This document shows, piece by piece, positions 16,589 through 25,562 of a stretch of DNA of 64,000 bases. The stretch covers positions 3,906,001 to 3,970,000 of the forward strand of contig OY969790.1 of the NCBI GenBank assembly GCA_963703125.1, given 5' to 3'. The notes below the pieces were generated by a model. That model worked only from the letters and a program-made list of their open reading frames with translations, was not told where the DNA came from and made no database searches. Every line of letters starts with the position of its first letter. Within the stretch, counting starts at the first letter, position 1. This stretch comes from MFD04716-140 sp963703125. GTDB taxonomy: Bacteria; Bacteroidota; Bacteroidia; Flavobacteriales; Flavobacteriaceae. The translations under genes and the position numbers were made by a program.

Positions 16589-17971
16589 ATGAAAAAGTAT
16601 TTTTTGACAATCGCTTCTTTTGTTTTTTTTCTTTGTAGTTGTAGAGTAATTAAACCTGACAGCCCAACTACTACCCCAATACCAGATGCCCCGCCAGTCG
16701 TACAAAAAGAATCCTTTGCTTCAATCCCATTGGACCTGAACTTAACTAAGTTATTTAATGATGCTAATGGCTCATTAGACCGTACATTTAGCAGAAGTGA
16801 TGACCCTTGTGAAGGTGTTCGGTACAATGTTAATGCTCGAAGAGATGATTTAGCATTTGGACTTACTGGAACTAACTTAGGTGTTAGGACAAAACTTTTT
16901 TATGGTGCAAGAGCAGAGTATTGTGCAAAATGTGTGTTCAAAAAATGTGTTGTCCCAAAAGTATCAGCAAGTTGTGGAGTAGATGGAGATGGTGAAAGAA
17001 TAATCCGCATTGGTATTAATTCAAATATCAAATTGCTGGCAAACTACAAACTCAATACTGTAACGACATTAACGGAATTTGAACCAGAAAATCGGTGTAA
17101 AGTTTTTATAATAAATTTTGACATTACAGATAGAATTATTGAAAAAGCAAAACCAAAATTTGAAGAATTATTAGGAAAACTTGACTCGAAAATAGGTGAA
17201 CTAACATTCCGAGATAAAGTTGAGAATATTTGGAATAAAATACAAAACCCATTTGCAATTAATGGGATTGGATTCTTAAAAATTAATCCACAAACATTAG
17301 GTTTAACTGAATTTAATGGAGAAAACAATAAACTGTTTACAAAAATTGAGCTCAAAGCTTTTCCGAGTATATCAAATGATGCAACTCCAAGTACAAACCC
17401 TCTACCTGATTTATCTACACCACAAACCCAAGATGCCTTTGAAATACAATTCGATTTATCCGCAAGTACTGATTCACTTTCAAAACTCTTGACGAAGAAC
17501 CTATCTACTAATCCAATAAAAATCGGAAGTAAAAAATTTATAATAACCAATTGTGAAATAAAAAGTATTGGGAATAATAAAGTATCAACAAAAATAAATT
17601 TCAAAGGAACAAGAAAAGGGTATATTTATTTAGTTGGTACTCCAACTCTTGACGTATCTACTCAAACATTTACTTTTCCTGACTTAGATTTTGACGCAAA
17701 AACAAACAGCTTATTATTGAATATTGCGAAGTGGATACTAAGTAATAAAATAACAGAGTTATTACGACAAAAGTCAAAATTCAATTTAACAGAACAGCTT
17801 TTAAAAGCCAAAAATGACATAACAATTAAACTTAACGAACCGTTAGGGGACAATGTTATACCTAAGGGTGAGTTGACAGAATTAAAAATCAACTCTCTTT
17901 TTCCTTTAAAAGACAAAATTTTACTTCGCACAGACTTAAAAGGAAAGTTGAGTATTAGCATCACGGAATAA
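16589..17971 (+). CDS. DUF4403 family lipoprotein (cassette 4)
   Basis: 460 residues with a lipoprotein signal (MKKYFLTIASFVFFLCSC, lipobox Cys18). The mature part is beta-rich with an internal repeat-like layout; GYIYLVGTPTLDVSTQTFTF and the following DFDAKTNSLLLNIAKWIL match the DUF4403 pattern, a Bacteroidota family of unknown function likely in the periplasm or outer membrane. Six cysteines around residues 75-130 could form disulfides. It is the only gene between GTTGCCTGCA (16482) and TGCAGGCAAC (17976-17985). Confidence 0.75.
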   Translation: MKKYFLTIASFVFFLCSCRVIKPDSPTTTPIPDAPPVVQKESFASIPLDLNLTKLFNDANGSLDRTFSRSDDPCEGVRYNVNARRDDLAFGLTGTNLGVRTKLFYGARAEYCAKCVFKKCVVPKVSASCGVDGDGERIIRIGINSNIKLLANYKLNTVTTLTEFEPENRCKVFIINFDITDRIIEKAKPKFEELLGKLDSKIGELTFRDKVENIWNKIQNPFAINGIGFLKINPQTLGLTEFNGENNKLFTKIELKAFPSISNDATPSTNPLPDLSTPQTQDAFEIQFDLSASTDSLSKLLTKNLSTNPIKIGSKKFIITNCEIKSIGNNKVSTKINFKGTRKGYIYLVGTPTLDVSTQTFTFPDLDFDAKTNSLLLNIAKWILSNKITELLRQKSKFNLTEQLLKAKNDITIKLNEPLGDNVIPKGELTELKINSLFPLKDKILLRTDLKGKLSISITE

Positions 17972-17975
17972 ATAC

Positions 17976-18179
17976 TGCAGGCAACAAGCGGTTTGGCAAT
18001 ATGGCGGGGTGACGAATATATTCTCAACTTTTTGTTCGCTATCAGCAGCAGTCCGGGCTTGACTTTTACTATTGAGCTTTAGTTGTTATCTTCATCATTA
18101 GTAATTCTATTCAGCAGCGGTTCCGGGCTTGACGTTTTTCAAATACCGCCACATCGCCAAGCCGTGTCCGTTATGCGGC
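17976..18179 (+). repeat. attC-like site 4 (long subfamily)
   Basis: R'' core TGCAGGCAAC (17976-17985), arms GCGGTTTGGC (17988-17997) with GCCAAGCC (18156-18163), TGGCGG (18002-18007) with CCGCCA (18146-18151), R' core GTTATGCGGC (18170-18179). The central loop contains an imperfect direct repeat (18041-18063 and 18111-18133, both ending CCGGGCTTGAC). Site 7 shares this layout and loop phrases such as CAACTTTTTGTTC. Confidence 0.75.
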
Positions 18180-18283
18180 AGCTTAAGACATCACTCCTGG
18201 CTAATAGTTGACTCATTCCGACAGCCTTAACTTCCTCAATTTTAGTAATTGTTGAAAAAAAATTATTAATCAATATAAATTTA

Positions 18284-18313
18284 TTGTTTTTCAATAAATA
18301 TTTATTATTTTTG
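18284..18313 (+). promoter_or_regulatory. Flavobacterial promoter inside cassette 5 with palindromic spacer
   Basis: TTG (18284-18286), spacer of exactly 19 bp, then TATTTTTG (18306-18313): a full match to the Bacteroidota housekeeping consensus TTG-N19-TAnnTTTG. A perfect palindrome AATAAATATTTATT occupies the spacer (18293-18306) and TTTATTG/CAATAAA flanks the -33 element. This is a plausible operator for the HTH protein encoded two genes downstream. Confidence 0.65.
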
Positions 18314-18339
18314 CGACATCATTTTAAAATCTATAAAAG

Positions 18340-18876
18340 ATGTCAAAAACAAACAACTTCGTATTTTGGTGCTTATATGCCATAGCTTGGCTCATTTTTG
18401 TTGGCTTGTCCATTGAAGCAGGTGGCTTATTAGTAAACTTCTTTTTCCATCTGTATAATCCTTCAATTGTGCCTAATCTTTACCAAAAGTTGGACTTAAT
18501 ACAAATGTATAAAGAGAGTAGATTAGCATTTTTGGGTACTTATAGTTTTATTCTTATCATTTCAATTTCAAAAGCTTGCTTGTTTTACATAGTTATCAAT
18601 CTAATGCATAAAATGGACAGAATAAAACCCTTTAATAACTTTGTTTCGAGACAAATTTCGATGATAAGTTATTTTACCCTTTCAATTGGATTATTGAGTT
18701 ACATCGCAAGACATTTAGTTAATAATTTAACGCATTACGGTTTTGTTCCCAACTACATAAATCAATTTTGGGTAGACAGTGAAGCCTTCATATTGATGGG
18801 CGCAGTAATCTATATCATTGCGACAATTTTTAAAAAGGGTGTAGATATTCAAAACGAAAACGATTTAACTGTATAA
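18340..18876 (+). CDS. DUF2975 family membrane protein
   Basis: 178-residue integral membrane protein with four predicted transmembrane segments (about residues 7-33, 62-88, 108-128 and 148-165). Matches the DUF2975 pattern, which is nearly always paired with a small YozG-like Cro/C1 regulator, as here (next gene 3 bp downstream). Function unknown; such pairs are thought to be self-regulated. First gene of the multi-gene cassette 5 and preceded by a good promoter. Confidence 0.8.
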   Translation: MSKTNNFVFWCLYAIAWLIFVGLSIEAGGLLVNFFFHLYNPSIVPNLYQKLDLIQMYKESRLAFLGTYSFILIISISKACLFYIVINLMHKMDRIKPFNNFVSRQISMISYFTLSIGLLSYIARHLVNNLTHYGFVPNYINQFWVDSEAFILMGAVIYIIATIFKKGVDIQNENDLTV

Positions 18877-18879
18877 GCT

Positions 18880-19095
18880 ATGCCAATCATTGTAAACTTA
18901 GACGTGATGATGGCAAAACGTAAAATCTCTCTCAATGAACTTTCAGAAAGAGTTGATTTGACATTATCAAACCTTTCCATCTTAAAGACAGGAAAGGCTA
19001 AAGCAATTCGTTTTAGCACATTGGAGTCTATATGTAAAGCCTTAGACTGCCAACCGGGCGATATTTTGGAATATATTGAAGAAACAAAAAAATAA
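18880..19095 (+). CDS. Cro/C1-type HTH regulator (YozG-like)
   Basis: 71 residues forming a single helix-turn-helix domain: MPIIVNLDVMMAKRKISLNE, then ERVDLTLSNLSILKTGKAKAI (recognition region), then LESICKALDCQPGDILEYI. The DUF2975 stop is 3 bp before its start, the classic arrangement. It probably represses the promoter at 18284-18313 through the AT-rich palindromes there; this is inference from the family. Confidence 0.87.
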   Translation: MPIIVNLDVMMAKRKISLNELSERVDLTLSNLSILKTGKAKAIRFSTLESICKALDCQPGDILEYIEETKK

Positions 19096-19101
19096 AAAAT
19101 T

Positions 19102-20571
19102 ATGAAGTCAATATTCGTGACATTCCTTTTATTACTCATCTCTTTTTGCATAAATGCACAAATGGATGAAAATATTACTATTGGCAGAAAGGAAGTATTA
19201 ATTTCCAAAATTCTAAATGAAAACAGGACGGTTTGGGTCTATTCACCCACTTTGACATCTCTAAGTCCAGATTCTAACAAACGGTATCCTGTTCTATATT
19301 TATTAGATGGAAATGCACATTTTTATTCTACAGTAGGCATTATACAACAGCTAAGTCAAGCCAATGGAAATGGTGTTCTACCTGAAATGATTGTTGTTGC
19401 CATAGAAAATACCAATCGTTATAGAGATTTGGTGCCTTCTACTGACATCGATAAACCCAATCCTTTTGTTGGTTTTATAGCTGACGAACTTATACCTTTC
19501 ATTGACAAAAATTACAATACTGCTCCTTACAGAATGTTAGTTGGTCATTCTTTGGGTGGGCTTACAGTTATTGACATTTTAACTCATTCAAATGACCTGT
19601 TTAACGCCTATATTGCTATTGACCCAAGTATGTGGTATAATAACGAGGTATATCTCAAAAATGCAATGGCTCAACTTCCAAAGCAAAATAAAAAAGGGAA
19701 AAAATTATTCATCGGTACGGCAAACACAATGCCTAAAGGAATGATTTTAACTCAGCTTAAAAAAAGAAATGATAATGAAACACAACATATCCGTTCTATT
19801 TTGAAGTTGAATGATTTTTTAGTAAAATCCAATAACGGATTGAAATTTGCTCATAAGTATTATGAAAATGAAAGACATAATACAGTACCCTTGTTATGCG
19901 AATATGATGGATTGCGTTTTATTTTCGACTACTACTTTTTTGATGCAGGTGAAAAAGATTTTGCGGATTCGTCGGCTCAGATTGCTATACGACTAAAGTC
20001 TCATTATGAAAATGTAACCAAAGAGTTAGGAGACAAAAATGCCCCACCAGAACCTCTAATCAATTATCTTGGATACGGAGCGTTGGCTCAAAAACACTTT
20101 GCAAAAGCAAAGACATTGTTTGAGTTAAACATAGAATGGTATCCCGAAAGCAGCAAAGTCTATGATGCTTATGCAGATTATCACTTGTCACAAAAAGATA
20201 CGATAAGTGCAATTACAAACTACAAAAAGGCTTTGCAGATAAATAATGATGCTTCTATTCTGCAAAAATTGAATGCTCTTTCTCGTACTGAAATTCAAAG
20301 TTTGCCTGTTGAGGGTTTGCTTAAATATGTTGGCACTTATACTTTGGTAGATTTTCAGTTAGATATTGCTTTGGTTGTACGAGACGGAAGTCTTTGGGCA
20401 TTTGTTCCTGGACAAGCACCTGATGAACTCAAAATACTTTCTGAAAATAATTTTACTGTTAAAGGTAAACAAGGGTATAAAATTACATTCGATATGAATG
20501 GCGATACTCCCGTAAGTTTCACTTCTGTTCAACCCAATGGAACCTTTAAGGGTGTATTTAAAAGCAAGTAA
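19102..20571 (+). CDS. Exported esterase-family alpha/beta hydrolase with C-terminal TPR-like region
   Basis: 489 residues with a signal peptide (cleavage near INA-QM). Residues about 25-280 are an esterase (PF00756, enterobactin esterase/IroE type): RYPVLYLLDGNAHF, nucleophile elbow VGHSLGGLT and the catalytic His in YYENERHNTVP. Residues about 310-390 look like TPR helices (AKTLFELNIEWYPESSKVYD, AITNYKKALQIN). The C-terminus is beta-rich. Likely periplasmic ester hydrolysis with unknown substrate. It is 6 bp after the HTH gene, within cassette 5. Confidence 0.78.
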   Translation: MKSIFVTFLLLLISFCINAQMDENITIGRKEVLISKILNENRTVWVYSPTLTSLSPDSNKRYPVLYLLDGNAHFYSTVGIIQQLSQANGNGVLPEMIVVAIENTNRYRDLVPSTDIDKPNPFVGFIADELIPFIDKNYNTAPYRMLVGHSLGGLTVIDILTHSNDLFNAYIAIDPSMWYNNEVYLKNAMAQLPKQNKKGKKLFIGTANTMPKGMILTQLKKRNDNETQHIRSILKLNDFLVKSNNGLKFAHKYYENERHNTVPLLCEYDGLRFIFDYYFFDAGEKDFADSSAQIAIRLKSHYENVTKELGDKNAPPEPLINYLGYGALAQKHFAKAKTLFELNIEWYPESSKVYDAYADYHLSQKDTISAITNYKKALQINNDASILQKLNALSRTEIQSLPVEGLLKYVGTYTLVDFQLDIALVVRDGSLWAFVPGQAPDELKILSENNFTVKGKQGYKITFDMNGDTPVSFTSVQPNGTFKGVFKSK

Positions 20572-20576
20572 ATAAT

Positions 20577-21650
20577 ATGAAAGAAAATAAAAAACAATCA
20601 CTTCTCAGAAGACTTTTAAAGTGGACTTTTCGAGCAATTGGTTCCGTAATTTTGATATTTCTTATATGGAGCTTAATTCCCATAAAAGAAAGAGTAAAGC
20701 CTTTAAAAGCAAGGCCAGACACACAATATTGGACGCTGATTGATGGCTATAAAATAGCCTTTACTAAAATTGATGGAGATACTGCTAATGTAAACCCCGC
20801 TATTGTATTCCTACATGGTGGACCGGGCGGTTATATTCACTCAGCTATAATCAATCAAATGAAAGATATCGCACAATATGGATATGACATTTATTTATAC
20901 GACCAAATAGGTTCTGGCTTATCTGATAGATTACCCAAGCCAAAAGATTATTCATTCAACAGGCATTTGGAAAACCTAAATGAAATCATTGTAAGCCACA
21001 TCAAATCTCCCAAAGTTATCCTAATTGGACACTCTTATGGCGGAATATTAGCAACACATTTTACAGCAAACAACCCTGAACTTTTTAGTAAATTAATACT
21101 TTCATCACCTGGCGATTTACAACCCTACAGGCAAAATGAAGATGGAACGATGGCAATTATGGACAAACTTTATCCTGTTCCAAAGAATATGGAATTTAAA
21201 AAACCAATAGAAGTATTTGAACAAACTGAAAAGGATTTTTTACAGCCAAGAATTGTTATGTCAATGCTTTGTGCAATGGTGATTAATTTTAAATGGGCAA
21301 GCGATAAAGAATTTGACGACTATACCAACACGATGGCTTCAAAATTTACAAAAGGCATGGTAGCTGACCCCAAAAATGTAAAACCAGAAGAAGGCGGTGC
21401 CGGTGGATATTCTCATGGTTTTAGTAACTTCTACGGAGGTCTTGAAGATATCAGAAGTAAATTGAAACTATTGAATATCCCAACACTTGTCATGCAAGGA
21501 CAGTATGACCAAGGCGAATACTCATCAGTTTACGAATATGCAGATTTATTAAAAGGCAAGTATGTTTTCATTGAAAATGCCGGACACATCATTTGGTGGG
21601 ATAAACCAAATGAATTTAATAAAGAAATAATAAATTTTCTAACAAAATAA
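20577..21650 (+). CDS. Membrane-anchored alpha/beta hydrolase, proline iminopeptidase-like
   Basis: 357 residues. One N-terminal transmembrane helix (about residues 16-33) then an alpha/beta hydrolase domain with the HGGPGG oxyanion motif of proline iminopeptidases (FLHGGPGGY), nucleophile elbow IGHSYGGI, acid in MQGQYDQGEY and catalytic His in IENAGHIIWW. The family cleaves N-terminal proline or related amides or esters. It is 5 bp after the esterase gene, so co-transcribed. Confidence 0.8.
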   Translation: MKENKKQSLLRRLLKWTFRAIGSVILIFLIWSLIPIKERVKPLKARPDTQYWTLIDGYKIAFTKIDGDTANVNPAIVFLHGGPGGYIHSAIINQMKDIAQYGYDIYLYDQIGSGLSDRLPKPKDYSFNRHLENLNEIIVSHIKSPKVILIGHSYGGILATHFTANNPELFSKLILSSPGDLQPYRQNEDGTMAIMDKLYPVPKNMEFKKPIEVFEQTEKDFLQPRIVMSMLCAMVINFKWASDKEFDDYTNTMASKFTKGMVADPKNVKPEEGGAGGYSHGFSNFYGGLEDIRSKLKLLNIPTLVMQGQYDQGEYSSVYEYADLLKGKYVFIENAGHIIWWDKPNEFNKEIINFLTK

Positions 21651-21685
21651 AAGTCAACTGAGGGGTTAACATCAAAACAAAAAAT

Positions 21686-22069
21686 ATGAATAACAAACTA
21701 ACACATTTTGCCATTCACATTGACGACATTGAACGGGCAAAAAACTTCTATGACGGAGTATTTGATTGGGGCTTCAACTCTTACGGACAAGGCGACTTTT
21801 TGCAAATCAAAGCTGACAAGTCCGAAAATGGAGAACTGATTGGGGCATTGCAATCAAGAAAATACTCCCCAATACCTGACAAAGTTATTGGTATGGAATG
21901 CACGATTGGCGTTGAAAACATTGACGAAATCATAGAAAAAGTAATAAGTAATGGCGGACAAGTTGTAATGCCAAAAACGGTCATTCCTTATGTGGGCTAC
22001 ATTGCCAAGTTTTTGGACACAGAAGGCAACCTGATTTGTGGAATGCAATATGACAATTCAGCGAGATGA
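21686..22069 (+). CDS. VOC (glyoxalase/bleomycin-resistance) family protein
   Basis: 127 residues with the beta-alpha-beta-beta-beta layout of a VOC domain: HFAIHIDDIERAKNFYDGVF at the N-terminus, GMECTIGVENIDEIIEKV in the middle and the C-terminal KFLDTEGNLICGMQ with the metal-site Glu. Candidate roles are antibiotic resistance or isomerisation; no substrate can be assigned. Its end overlaps the next start by 4 bp. Confidence 0.82.
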   Translation: MNNKLTHFAIHIDDIERAKNFYDGVFDWGFNSYGQGDFLQIKADKSENGELIGALQSRKYSPIPDKVIGMECTIGVENIDEIIEKVISNGGQVVMPKTVIPYVGYIAKFLDTEGNLICGMQYDNSAR

Positions 22070-22506
22070 AAACAATACAACCAATTCATCCAGACTTTCA
22101 ATTCTTATTGGACTTTAAAGACCAAGAAGTAATTGACCTATTTAAAGACTTGCGAGAATACATTTTGGCGTTGCATCCAGACTGTAACGAACTTGTTTAT
22201 CATACCCATGCCTTGACAGCGGTGTTTTCAATCTCAGACAAGCTATCAGACGCTTTTTGTATGTTACCAATTTATACAAACTACCTGAATTTGGGCTTCA
22301 ATAAAGGGACACTCCTTAAAGACCCTAATAAACTTTTGACAGGGACAGGGAATTTAATTAGGCACATTGACGTAAAGAAAGCAAGCGACTACAGAAACCC
22401 AAAAGTGAAAGCATTGATTAAAGAAGCTATTGACTTTGCAATTAAGGATATGGACAAGCCGACAAAATCTGTTGGTAAGACCATTTCAAAAATTAAAAAG
22501 AAATGA
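22066..22506 (+). CDS. DUF1801 domain protein (YdhG-like)
   Basis: 146 residues, soluble, with the DUF1801 pattern (LREYILALHPDCNELVYHT, YTNYLNLGFNKGTLL, KALIKEAIDFAI) and a basic C-terminus ending KKIKKK. The family has an SCP2/YdhG-like fold and unknown function. It overlaps the VOC gene by 4 bp (ATGA). It is the last gene of cassette 5; the stop at 22504-22506 is 8 bp before the attC core CCGCATA. Confidence 0.8.
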   Translation: MKTIQPIHPDFQFLLDFKDQEVIDLFKDLREYILALHPDCNELVYHTHALTAVFSISDKLSDAFCMLPIYTNYLNLGFNKGTLLKDPNKLLTGTGNLIRHIDVKKASDYRNPKVKALIKEAIDFAIKDMDKPTKSVGKTISKIKKK

Positions 22507-22520
22507 AAGCCGACCGCATA

Positions 22521-24371
22521 ATCGAGTAGACGGCTCCGCCATTGACTGACGGAGTGCGCCTCTCACACCACCGTACGTACGGGTCTCGTATACGGCGGTT
22601 CGTAAATTGATGGGTTCAATTCCATGTAAAGCTTTAACATTGCTTGGTAGCCCCTATTTTGAAGTCTTTTGAGGGTAATAGTGGAGTTCAAAATTGGACT
22701 CTGGGCTACTGCCCAACCTCCTTTTCTTGTTCTACTCCACGCATAGGCATGGTCTTGGTCTACACCCAACCGGATCAGGTTTTTCCTTTTCCTCTCGGGC
22801 TTCTTCCAATCTGTCCAGATACAATAACGTAAACGATTCCTAAGCCAACCATCCAAATCACGGAGTTTGCCATGGATACTTGTCCCCCGGAAATAGTTTA
22901 ACCATCCCCTCTGGATTTCGTTTATCTTGGCAACCCGCTCATCAAAACCCATGGGCTTGGTCTTGGCGGTTATTGTCCTTACTCTCATTTTTAAACTCTT
23001 CCATGCCTTTTCGCTCACTGCCAATTGATATTTTCCCTTCTCCCCTTTGATATAGGTGGGAACGAAACCAAAACCCAAGATGGTGAACTGCACCGGCTTC
23101 CTGACACCACTCTTCTCACGGTTTACCGTCAGTTTAAGTTTTGTCTTTAGGTACTTTGAAATTGCTCCCATTGTTGCCGTTGCATCACTTCTTCGTCTGG
23201 TGTAGATACTGAAATCATCAGCATAGCGAACGAACCGGAGTTTCCGTCTGGTCAGTTCTTTATCCAGCTCGTTGAGCAGGATGTTGGACAGTAACGGACT
23301 GATCGGGCTTCCCTGCGGGACGCCCTTTCTCCTTTTTTGCAGTCTGCCATTGACCAAAATCGGTACCCGCAACCATTTGCGTATCAATTGGAGCGTAATT
23401 GGGCATTTTATCTTTTGGTGCAGCAAGTTTAGAAGCAGGCAATGGTCTACTTCATCGAAAAATGTTTTTAGGTCTATGTCTACAATAAAACCATACCCCT
23501 CATGAATATATTCCAGAGCCTTGCCAACTGCTTGGCGGGCATTTCTGTTGGGGCGGAATCCGTAACTATAAGCGCTGAAACCATTTTCAAATTTGGGCAT
23601 CACAACTTGTGATACCGCTTGTTGGAGCAACCTGTCGGTTACTGTCGGGATTCCCAAAAGACGGGATTTCCCATTTGCCTTGGGAATTTCCACACCAAGA
23701 ATGGCTTGGGGTCGGTACTTTCCTTGCTTTACCCTTTGGAATAGTTGCAACTTGTTCTCTCGCAGATACTCTGTGAGTGCCGTTGTTTTCATTCCATCGA
23801 TTCCTGCACTGCCTTTATTTACAATTACTTGCCCAAGGGCTTTTTGCAGGTTGTAAGAATGTAGTACATGTCCAATCATTCTTGGTTTACATTTTCATTT
23901 ACCTGTCTTCGTTGCAGAGGGCTATCTCGCGATTCCGTTCCGCATTGAGGACCAATTTACGTTCGGCCCTTCCTTACTCGTGAGACCTCCATTTTTCGAA
24001 TGGCTCGTTTCCCGCAAGTACTATGACCTCTGCTGACTTCTCAACCGTGCCATCCCGTGACTGTTGAGACCTCCCCAGGTAAGAACATCTTCTTTCACCC
24101 GATCCCTGCCGTATCTACATAGCTACCCTTTTGGTAATCGTTGGGCGTTACAATGATGTGCTTGCTTACCCAAGTAACTATGCCTCCGTATACGGTTCCT
24201 GTTCGTCAGTACCGGGTTTTGTAGTCTCGCTTCCTTCAGATGTAACTTCGAAGTTACCACCCTTGCGACTTACTAATGGTTCGAGGCGTTACCCCCGCCC
24301 ATAAGGGACTTGCACCCTCTAGATTAATTAACTACATTTCTGTAGTTAAAAGATGCCCATGCTGGGCACAC
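22521..24371 (-). mobile_element. Full-length class C-like group II intron, copy 2
   Basis: 1851-bp intron on the minus strand with 5' end GTGTGCCC at 24371, conserved 5' ribozyme segments (gagggtgcaagtcccttatg), a domain IV that encodes a reverse transcriptase/maturase, domain V near 22565-22605 and 3' end CTACTCGAT at 22521. The protein lacks an endonuclease domain and the intron sits in the core of an attC-like palindrome, opposite to cassette transcription; both traits match the C-attC subgroup. The 5' exon reads CTTGT and the 3' exon TATGCGG. Confidence 0.88.
22563..23879 (-). CDS. ltrA: Group II intron reverse transcriptase/maturase
   Basis: 438 residues. Reverse-transcriptase blocks are visible: NKGSAGIDGMKT, LLGIPTVTDRLLQQAV, DIDLKTFFDEVDH, GVPQGSPISPLLSNI and the catalytic FVRYADDFSIY. 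The C-terminal maturase region (GWLNYFR, RNRLRYCIWTDWKKPERKR, YAWSRTRKGGWAVA) follows. No HNH endonuclease domain is present, as in class C introns. The last codons and stop overlap ribozyme domain V. It probably acts on its own intron and may serve the two ORF-less copies in trans. Confidence 0.95.
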   Translation of the reverse strand: MIGHVLHSYNLQKALGQVIVNKGSAGIDGMKTTALTEYLRENKLQLFQRVKQGKYRPQAILGVEIPKANGKSRLLGIPTVTDRLLQQAVSQVVMPKFENGFSAYSYGFRPNRNARQAVGKALEYIHEGYGFIVDIDLKTFFDEVDHCLLLNLLHQKIKCPITLQLIRKWLRVPILVNGRLQKRRKGVPQGSPISPLLSNILLNELDKELTRRKLRFVRYADDFSIYTRRRSDATATMGAISKYLKTKLKLTVNREKSGVRKPVQFTILGFGFVPTYIKGEKGKYQLAVSEKAWKSLKMRVRTITAKTKPMGFDERVAKINEIQRGWLNYFRGTSIHGKLRDLDGWLRNRLRYCIWTDWKKPERKRKNLIRLGVDQDHAYAWSRTRKGGWAVAQSPILNSTITLKRLQNRGYQAMLKLYMELNPSIYEPPYTRPVRTVV

Positions 24372-24520
24372 ACAAGGGGTTAAAAGAAATGGCGGGTGAA
24401 GTGGTTAATCAAACATTTGTGCTTCTAATAAACTGTTGTGGTAGGTTGACAGTTCGTGCTTCTAAACCGCCACTTCTTTAACCCCCAAAACGTTAGCACC
24501 AATGCATAAATGACGACAAC

Positions 24521-25540
24521 ATGAAAGATAAAAAACTTAAATTAATTGACGAGAACAACTCTCCTCTTTTTAGAATTATGTCCGTTTACAATTTGAACGG
24601 AAACAATATTGCGTTTGCAAATAATATTTGTGCTTTCCATATTGGAAATGGACTTGTTATTAGCGTAGCACATAATCTAAGGTCATTAGACGGACTCCCA
24701 CTTTTACTTTCGGACACTTTTTTTCAAAATGAACTTACTCCAAAAGTTGACCCCAACGACCTTCCACTATTTAACCAACATTACACTTCAATTCCAGGGA
24801 CTTCAAAACGAGTGTTTAATGGAGGTGGAAATCAACCTTTGATAGAGCAATTAGTGAAAATATTAGATGTTGCCAAGGTCGACAGAAGATATTCTAAATT
24901 GCATTCAGAAAATTGTTGTAAGCCGTATCTTGTTACAACTTTTAGAAATAATGCTTTTTGCGATGACCCATTATTAAATGTGCATTTTTCTCCAAGCAAT
25001 TCATTTCACGAAGCAAATCTAAATAGATATACATTTTTAATTGAACTAGAATTGTTGGACGAGTGTGTCAATGAAGACCTAGCGATTTATAAAATTGTAA
25101 ATACTCACGATGACATAATAAATAAATTGCCTTCCGTTGAGGTAGATTTTCAGTTGCACGACACAGGTACTGAAAATTATTATTGCCTTCAGACAGCTCC
25201 GTACGACAATTTGGGAAGAATAATCAATGAAGCTAGGATAGAAGGCATTTTAGATAACTTTAGTCAACAAAAGGATGTGCTTGACAATATCTACACTATG
25301 GACGGTACACGGTATTTAATTAAGGGTTATTTTAGGTTTGGTTCTTCTGGGTCTCCATATTTAATTTATGACAACGAGACTGAAAAATTTAAAGTTAATG
25401 CAGTTCAAAGTCAAGCAAGTTTTATTCAATTATCAATAGAAGGAAAAATGGAAGGTAATTTACAATATGTTAATGGAGTAGCTTCTCCTCTTTCACTAAT
25501 TGAGACAAAGTTGAAGGCAAGAATTAGTGAAATTGTTTAA
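24521..25540 (+). CDS. Trypsin-like serine protease (cassette 6)
   Basis: 339 residues, no signal peptide, so probably cytosolic. The chymotrypsin-type triad is readable: His51 in VISVAHNL, Asp186 in NEDLAIYKI and Ser276 in FGSSGSPYLIYD. Residues 80-170 form an insertion of unknown fold. Intracellular trypsin-like proteases without signal peptides occur in anti-phage defence modules, so defence is possible, but no partner gene is in the cassette. It is the only ORF between GTTAGCACC (24492) and GGTGCTA (25563); no promoter seen. Confidence 0.72.
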   Translation: MKDKKLKLIDENNSPLFRIMSVYNLNGNNIAFANNICAFHIGNGLVISVAHNLRSLDGLPLLLSDTFFQNELTPKVDPNDLPLFNQHYTSIPGTSKRVFNGGGNQPLIEQLVKILDVAKVDRRYSKLHSENCCKPYLVTTFRNNAFCDDPLLNVHFSPSNSFHEANLNRYTFLIELELLDECVNEDLAIYKIVNTHDDIINKLPSVEVDFQLHDTGTENYYCLQTAPYDNLGRIINEARIEGILDNFSQQKDVLDNIYTMDGTRYLIKGYFRFGSSGSPYLIYDNETEKFKVNAVQSQASFIQLSIEGKMEGNLQYVNGVASPLSLIETKLKARISEIV

Positions 25541-25562
25541 ATACATTCGGACAAATGCACTA

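Larger units (their letters stand above)
22514..24500 (+). repeat. attC-like site 5, split by full-length group II intron 2
   Basis: CCGCATA (22514-22520) joins ACAAGGGG (24372 onward) after intron removal, giving R'' core CCGCATAACA. Arms GGGGTTAAA (24376-24384) with TTTAACCCC (24477-24485) and TGGCGG (24390-24395) with CCGCCA (24467-24472). R' core GTTAGCACC at 24492-24500 starts cassette 6. About 136 bp when restored. Confidence 0.78.
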
